From Allorhizobium ampelinum S4 (GTDB lineage: Bacteria; Pseudomonadota; Alphaproteobacteria; Rhizobiales; Rhizobiaceae), in assembly GCF_000016285.1 (NCBI RefSeq), contig NC_011989.1:3662376-3726375 (forward strand): a DNA stretch of 64,000 nucleotides, written 5' to 3'. Below the pieces are notes generated by a model. The model was not told the DNA's origin. It saw nothing but the letters and a program-made list of their open reading frames with translations, and ran no database searches. This document shows positions 62,762 to 64,000 of the stretch, in pieces (the first letter of the stretch is position 1; each line of letters opens with the position of its first letter). Position numbers and translations under genes: made by a program.

Positions 62762-63802
62762 TCATTGCACCTTTTGCCTGACATGCTGCACCAGCTCTCG
62801 CACCGTTTCCGGATCGGCTTGTGGGGTAATCCCATGGCCCAGATTGAAGATCAGCGGACCGGTCCCGAGCCGATCCAGGATCCGGTCTATGCCATCACGC
62901 ATCGCCTGACCACCGGCAACCGCCAGCATCGGATCGAGATTACCCTGAACAGGTCCGTCTTTTTGCAACTCGGCGGCAAAAGACAAAGGCACACTCCAAT
63001 CCAGCCCAATTGCATCAGCTCCGGTCCGGCGACGGTAATCCTTCAGGAGTGTTCCAGCCCCTTTCGCAAAACTGATGATTTTCGCGTCGGGACGGCTGAG
63101 ACGCAGTTTGTCGATGATCCGTTTGACCGGCTTGACACAAAAATCTGCAAATTCCTCTTCGCCCAGAACCCCAGCCCAGGAATCAAAGATTTGCACCGCA
63201 TCTGCACCAGCATCGATCTGGGCCTGCAAATATTCGGCAGAAAGATCAGCGAGGTGATCTAGAAGCCGCAGGAAAGCCTGGCGATGACGATAGGCAAACA
63301 GCCGGGCCGGGGCCTGGTCGGGTGTGCCATGCCCGGCGATCATATAGGTTGCCACAGTCCAGGGGGCACCACAAAATCCAAGCAGAGTGGTTTCATCCGG
63401 CAATGTCTGGCGCAATCGCGACACTGTTTCGATCACCGGGTTCAGATGCGGGAAAACCGATTGTTCGGGTAAAGCCAGAATCTCATCTGCGGTGATCGGC
63501 GTCATTTCAGGGCCTTTGCCTTCGGTGAAGGTGACGTTTCGATTCAGGGCATCGGGAATGACGAGAATGTCGGAAAACAGAATGGCAGCATCGAATGCGT
63601 AACGGCGGATTGGCTGGAGCGTGACTTCCGTCGCCAGTTCGGGTGAATAACAGAGATCGAGGAAACTTCCGGCCTGTGCCCGCGTTTGACGATATTCGGG
63701 AAGATAGCGGCCAGCCTGACGCATCAGCCAGATTGGCGGTGGTGAAAGGCTCTGGCCTTCAAGCACTTTCAGGACTTTACGGTTTTCAGCGCTCAAAGTC
63801 AT
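62762..63802 (-). CDS. hemE: Uroporphyrinogen decarboxylase
   Basis: A 346-residue cytoplasmic TIM-barrel enzyme that decarboxylates uroporphyrinogen III to coproporphyrinogen [24 protein letters not shown] holds the invariant arginines of the active site; [12 protein letters not shown] holds the catalytic Asp; [16 protein letters not shown] and IFDSWAGVL are family motifs; [15 protein letters not shown] is near the C-terminus. Start ATG 63802 with GAAAGG upstream; a TTG at 63811 is less likely. It is the first gene of a hemE-hemJ operon. In several alphaproteobacteria hemE borders the chromosomal origin, and the hemE promoter lies within it. Confidence 0.97.
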   Translation of the reverse strand: MTLSAENRKVLKVLEGQSLSPPPIWLMRQAGRYLPEYRQTRAQAGSFLDLCYSPELATEVTLQPIRRYAFDAAILFSDILVIPDALNRNVTFTEGKGPEMTPITADEILALPEQSVFPHLNPVIETVSRLRQTLPDETTLLGFCGAPWTVATYMIAGHGTPDQAPARLFAYRHRQAFLRLLDHLADLSAEYLQAQIDAGADAVQIFDSWAGVLGEEEFADFCVKPVKRIIDKLRLSRPDAKIISFAKGAGTLLKDYRRRTGADAIGLDWSVPLSFAAELQKDGPVQGNLDPMLAVAGGQAMRDGIDRILDRLGTGPLIFNLGHGITPQADPETVRELVQHVRQKVQ

Positions 63803-64000
63803 GCCTTTCAAATTATAAAAAGAGAGATCTTTCTTTTTTCTATTTCTAAGAGTCTGTGAGTAGCAAGGGTTAAAGAGAATGCACAGATTAACGATGTTTT
63901 AAGGCGGGAAGGCCTGCGGTGGGGAGTGAACGATGGGGAATTTGGATAATTGTACCGACATATCATAAAAAGCCAATTATAATCAGAATGATAAGGTCAG
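63803..64000. other. oriC: Probable edge of the chromosomal origin (oriC), cut by the window end
   Basis: A/T-rich region upstream of hemE. It carries a full CtrA-type site (separate entry), a further TTAA half-site at 63870, a GANTC (GAGTC) methylation site at 63850-63854, and TTTGGATAA (63941-63949), whose complement TTATCCAAA differs from the DnaA-box consensus TTATCCACA at one base. A TATAAT lies just before hemE on the minus strand. hemE-flanked origins are known in Caulobacter and Sinorhizobium. Only the first 200 bases are visible, so the origin is partial and inferred. Confidence 0.6.
63888..63902. promoter_or_regulatory. CtrA-type binding site TTAA-N7-TTAA
   Basis: TTAACGATGTTTTAA: two TTAA half-sites separated by exactly 7 bases, the consensus of the cell-cycle regulator CtrA, which silences the origin in Caulobacter. 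It is 86 bases upstream of the hemE start. Confidence 0.65.

Noticed and set aside
1-64000. tRNA, rRNA, insertion sequence, prophage or CRISPR
   Set aside because: Read through on both strands; no cloverleaf with a GTTCGAATC arm, no transposase or integrase frame and no regularly spaced repeats found. Absence is by eye and should be confirmed by dedicated search tools.

Overview
The window looks like chromosomal DNA of a member of the Rhizobiaceae (Rhizobium/Agrobacterium/Allorhizobium type). Supporting evidence: a cyclic beta-1,2-glucan synthase and its exporter (ndvB/ndvA type), a very large NAD-dependent glutamate dehydrogenase, CarD, a DUF1013 (TrcR-type) protein, moderately high GC, CTTGAC/SD-style gene starts, and the alphaproteobacterial origin-proximal order hemE-hemJ-rho-mnmE-mnmG-rsmG-parA-parB-holA-lptE-leuS. 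The species cannot be fixed from the sequence alone. No IS element, prophage, CRISPR array, tRNA or rRNA was seen. This is core chromosome.

Layout. 1-1.2 kb: end of an acetoacetyl-CoA reductase gene, then two small envelope genes on the other strand. 1.7-7.3 kb: SUV3-like helicase, S4 RNA-binding protein, 7Fe ferredoxin and CarD, separated by long repeat-bearing spacers. 7.4-10.8 kb: a soluble MCP-like protein, DUF1737, a CitE-like lyase and a small membrane protein. 10.9-17.4 kb: leuD, leuB, a PAP2 phosphatase, a metabolite:H+ symporter and asd (leucine and aspartate-family synthesis). 17.5-28.7 kb: lytic transglycosylase, di-haem cytochrome, carbonic anhydrase, pyridoxal kinase, large glutamate dehydrogenase, UMF1-type permease. 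28.7-40.9 kb: ndvB, an M20 amidohydrolase and ndvA. 41-50.3 kb: an orphan LuxR regulator, pyruvate carboxylase, a zincin-like protein, acetyl-CoA synthetase, TrcR-like protein and a PLP homeostasis protein. 50.4-63.8 kb: the origin-proximal housekeeping block.

How the genes work together. Pyc, Acs, Gdh and PhbB sit at the acetyl-CoA/oxaloacetate/2-oxoglutarate junction. NdvB makes, and NdvA exports, periplasmic cyclic glucan. ParA, ParB and two parS sites (one perfect inside rsmG, one single-mismatch at the mnmE/mnmG junction) form the chromosome segregation system.

The last 190 bases, upstream of hemE, carry a full CtrA-type TTAA-N7-TTAA site and a one-mismatch DnaA box. Since the chromosomal origin of several alphaproteobacteria lies next to hemE, the window probably ends inside the edge of oriC. 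Other notable signals are a three-copy dispersed ~90-bp palindromic repeat, several other intergenic palindromes, a cytosolic chemoreceptor-like protein, and a symporter with a ~190-residue insertion.
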